The position numbers and the translations under genes are program-made. Source: Acidobacteriaceae bacterium (GTDB lineage Bacteria > Acidobacteriota > Terriglobia > Terriglobales > Acidobacteriaceae). From it: 8,783 bases of DNA. Below the pieces are notes generated by a model. That model was not told where the DNA came from, did no database searches, and saw only the letters and a program-made list of their open reading frames with translations. Position 1 is the first letter of the stretch; each line of letters opens with the position of its first letter. Location of the stretch: NCBI GenBank assembly GCA_003162255.1, contig PMMJ01000430.1, positions 1 through 8,783 of the forward strand, in the 5' to 3' direction. Below, in pieces: positions 7,141 to 8,783 of this stretch.

Positions 7141-8133
7141 ATGAAGCTCTTACAAAAATTGCCGGTTGTTATTCTTCTCGCCTGCGTTGCGTGCACCCGT
7201 TCGCATTCGCAGGCGGCGCCTCAAGCCGAACCGGTGGAACTGCAACTGCAAGTGAGCACGCCCTTCCACTTCGTCGCCTATGGAGATTCGCGCTTCCACG
7301 ATCCCAAGGACACCGAAGCGGCGAACCCGGCCGTGCGTCAGGCATTGGTACAAGCGATTGCGCAGACCAATCCTGCGTTTATCTCCTTCGGAGGCGACAT
7401 CGTCTACAACGGTTATGACAAGAACGACTGGAAGGTGTGGGACAGCGAAACCGCGGTTTGGCGCGAGAAGAAGATTCCGGTTTATCCCGCTTTCGGCAAC
7501 CACGATCTTCACGGCGACGAAAAACTTGCCCTCGCCAACTATTTCGAGCGCTTCCCCGACCTGAAAAACAGCGTCTACTACTCCGTGCGCTTCGCCAACG
7601 CGCTGATGCTGGTGCTGGACAGTTCGCTCGACGAAACCTCTGGTCCGCAAGGACAGTGGCTCGCCCAGAAACTGGACCATCTTCCGGGTGATGTGGACTT
7701 CGTGTTCATTGTGCTGCACCATCCTCCCTACACCAGTTCGTCGGATGCCAAGATGTTCGGCGGAGGACATTCCGCTCGCTCCCAGGAGAAGGAACTCGCC
7801 AAAATGTTGGAGGCGCGGCAGCAGAACCAGCGCGCCCGGATCGTCGTTTTCTCCGGACACGTGCACAACTACGAACGCCATGAGCACGGCGGCGTGACCT
7901 ATTTTGTGACCGGCGGCGCCGGAGCGGACGCGTATCCGATTGAACGCGCTAAGGACGATCCGTTCCAGAGCAAGGAAGTGAATTACCACTACGTCATGGT
8001 GGATGTCGATCGCGGCAGTGTGAAAATCACCATGCACCGTCTCGATCTGACGAGCGGCACATCCGTCTGGACGGAACCCGACTCGGTCACGATTTCGGCG
8101 CCGGCAGCGAAGGCTGCAGCGCAAGGCAGATAA
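7141..8133 (+). CDS. Exported metallophosphoesterase, purple-acid-phosphatase-like
   Basis: This 330-aa calcineurin-like phosphoesterase should hydrolyse phosphate esters outside the cytoplasm using two metal ions. The N-terminus (MKLLQKLPVVILLACVAC) is a signal sequence, with Cys15 (LLAC) or Cys18 as possible lipobox cysteines, so it is probably a lipoprotein. The metal-site motifs come in family order: GDSR (Asp49), GDIVY (Asp86, Tyr89), GNHD (Asn120), VLHH (His194) and GHVH (His240, His242). These seven ligand positions match the purple acid phosphatase pattern, including the tyrosine that gives those enzymes their colour; the first motif is GDSR rather than GDxG. It begins on the base after the propeller gene's stop, so the two genes are co-transcribed and probably translationally coupled. 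The frame continues without interruption to a TAA at 8131. The substrate is unknown; phosphomonoesters, nucleotides or an imported phosphorylated ligand are all possible. Confidence 0.9.
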   Translation: MKLLQKLPVVILLACVACTRSHSQAAPQAEPVELQLQVSTPFHFVAYGDSRFHDPKDTEAANPAVRQALVQAIAQTNPAFISFGGDIVYNGYDKNDWKVWDSETAVWREKKIPVYPAFGNHDLHGDEKLALANYFERFPDLKNSVYYSVRFANALMLVLDSSLDETSGPQGQWLAQKLDHLPGDVDFVFIVLHHPPYTSSSDAKMFGGGHSARSQEKELAKMLEARQQNQRARIVVFSGHVHNYERHEHGGVTYFVTGGAGADAYPIERAKDDPFQSKEVNYHYVMVDVDRGSVKITMHRLDLTSGTSVWTEPDSVTISAPAAKAAAQGR

Positions 8134-8192
8134 TCGTTTTGGACGTCAACAAGGAAGCTCCAACTATAGCCAAGCTCGTCGCCCTGCTCCGC

Positions 8193-8594
8193 GTGAAGGA
8201 CTCAGTCCGCATATTCACAGCCCCGGTGTTGTTCGTGATGCTGGCCGCGCTCTCGCTGCCGACTGCGGCGCAGGGAGGGCCCCCTTATTACACCAACGAT
8301 CTAGGTACACCCGGCCATCTCAATTGGGAAATCAATCTCGGGTACATGCCCTTTTTCTACAGCAATCAATCCGTCTTTCACGTCCCCGACCTCGACATTG
8401 ATTTTGGGGTTGGCGCTCGTATTCAACTCACTTATGAGAATGCTTGGTTACGAGTTCAAAATCCTGCGACTAAGTTCGGCATCGGTCAATCCAATCCCGG
8501 ATTAAAGTGGCGTTTCTACGACGGCGGGGAATCGGGACTCGCCAAGTCAGTGTTACAGGGAAGTGTCAGAGGAAACACACGGTTGACAGCTTGA
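8193..8594 (+). CDS. Truncated outer-membrane-type protein (probable gene remnant)
   Basis: About 133 aa from a GTG at 8193. Residues KDSVRIFTAPVLFVMLAALSLPTAAQ form a good signal peptide. The mature part (TNDLGTPGHLNWEINLGY, then VPDLDIDFGVGARIQLTYE, then NPGLKWRFYDGGESG) resembles, from memory, acidobacterial outer-membrane proteins of unknown function whose barrel continues for at least another hundred residues. Here the frame loses that character after GESGLAKSV (about 8550) and ends at 8592-8594. Neither other plus-strand frame resumes the expected sequence, so this looks like a loss of the 3' half rather than a simple frameshift. A TTG at 8139, five bases after the phosphoesterase stop, would add 18 residues before the signal peptide; neither start has a good ribosome site. 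It lies at the end of the receptor-propeller-phosphoesterase row. It could instead be a genuinely short protein. Confidence 0.6.
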   Translation: MKDSVRIFTAPVLFVMLAALSLPTAAQGGPPYYTNDLGTPGHLNWEINLGYMPFFYSNQSVFHVPDLDIDFGVGARIQLTYENAWLRVQNPATKFGIGQSNPGLKWRFYDGGESGLAKSVLQGSVRGNTRLTA

Positions 8595-8783
8595 CAAGTC
8601 GTTTCACGGTGTCCCACACAGGCCAGGGCGATGTACTGTGATGCCGTTTTCTAGATAAAAAATCAAAAAGGAAACGTGCATCATTGGTGATGATATTCTC
8701 CTACTAGTGATGCTAGCTAGTGATGCCCTGTCTGTCTTGCAGACGACTGCCTTTAGCCCGGCCTAACAGCCCGTGGTGCAAGT
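8595..8783. other. Non-coding tail with altered composition and short repeats
   Basis: I find no gene here. The composition changes from GC-rich coding DNA to a patch with A-runs (8657-8672) and repeated GTGATG motifs. Small hairpins are present: CATCA-TTGG-TGATG at 8679-8692 and GTCTG-TCTTG-CAGAC at 8730-8744. There is no transposase reading frame within the window. It follows directly on the truncated gene, so it may be the edge of an inserted or rearranged segment whose remainder lies beyond 8783. Confidence 0.5.
8638..8727 (+). repeat. Iterated GTGATG(C) motif
   Basis: GTGATG occurs at 8638, 8687, 8707 and 8720. The last two belong to a 10-bp direct repeat CTAGTGATGC (8704-8713 and 8717-8726, 13 bp apart), and the first and last both continue as GTGATGCC. 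Spacings are irregular, so this is not a classical tandem repeat. It may be a cluster of protein-binding sites or a degenerate repeat. Confidence 0.45.

Noticed and set aside
7150..8124. 324-aa minus-strand open frame opposite the phosphoesterase
   Set aside because: It is antisense to a gene with complete catalytic motifs. It shows no recognisable domain and is explained by high GC and codon bias.
8583..8596. Two TTGACA hexamers that look like -35 elements
   Set aside because: No acceptable -10 hexamer lies 16-18 bp downstream of either, and no gene follows.
8604..8681. 25-codon minus-strand frame preceded by a GGAG-like sequence
   Set aside because: It is very short, with no recognisable product and no supporting context; the ribosome-site match is weak and distant.
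1..8783. CRISPR array, tRNA or rRNA genes
   Set aside because: No regularly spaced direct repeats of 24-40 bases and no cloverleaf or conserved rRNA sequence were seen on either strand.

Overview
The window reads as chromosomal DNA of a Gram-negative bacterium, most likely an acidobacterium (Acidobacteriota, Terriglobia-like). The main support is a very large TonB-dependent receptor of the Oar-like type: signal peptide, N-terminal carboxypeptidase-regulatory-like domain, plug, then a long barrel ending in Phe. This architecture is heavily expanded in that phylum. The moderately high GC, Sec-exported neighbours and a CusS/CusR-like two-component pair fit the same assignment. The taxonomy is inferred from protein style, not from a marker gene.

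Layout. Positions 1-302 hold no convincing gene but contain a perfect 11-bp inverted repeat whose arms lie 143 bp apart. On the minus strand, 2449 to 303 encodes an OmpR-family response regulator followed by its histidine kinase, joined by a 4-bp ATGA overlap. Positions 2450-2716 form a divergent regulatory region with an A/T-rich symmetric box (2537-2557) that can also be read as two half-sites 11 bp apart. On the plus strand, 2717-8133 encodes the TonB-dependent receptor, a secreted YncE/YVTN-type beta-propeller protein (TTG start) and a probably lipid-anchored metallophosphoesterase carrying the seven-ligand purple acid phosphatase pattern. The beta-propeller and phosphoesterase genes abut with no spacer. 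A short gene (about 8193-8594) follows. It begins like an acidobacterial outer-membrane protein but stops after roughly half the expected length. From about 8545 to the window end the DNA is non-coding, more A/T-rich in its middle and carries iterated GTGATG motifs, which suggests a rearrangement or mobile-element junction.

How it may work. The two-component system probably senses an envelope or extracellular signal and controls itself and/or the divergent envelope gene set. The receptor would import, or bind at the surface, an unknown ligand. The propeller protein and the phosphoesterase would act in the periplasm or on the envelope, possibly binding or dephosphorylating the same ligand. A TonB receptor next to a YncE-type propeller recalls the yncD/yncE neighbours of Escherichia coli. 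The substrate cannot be read from the sequence.
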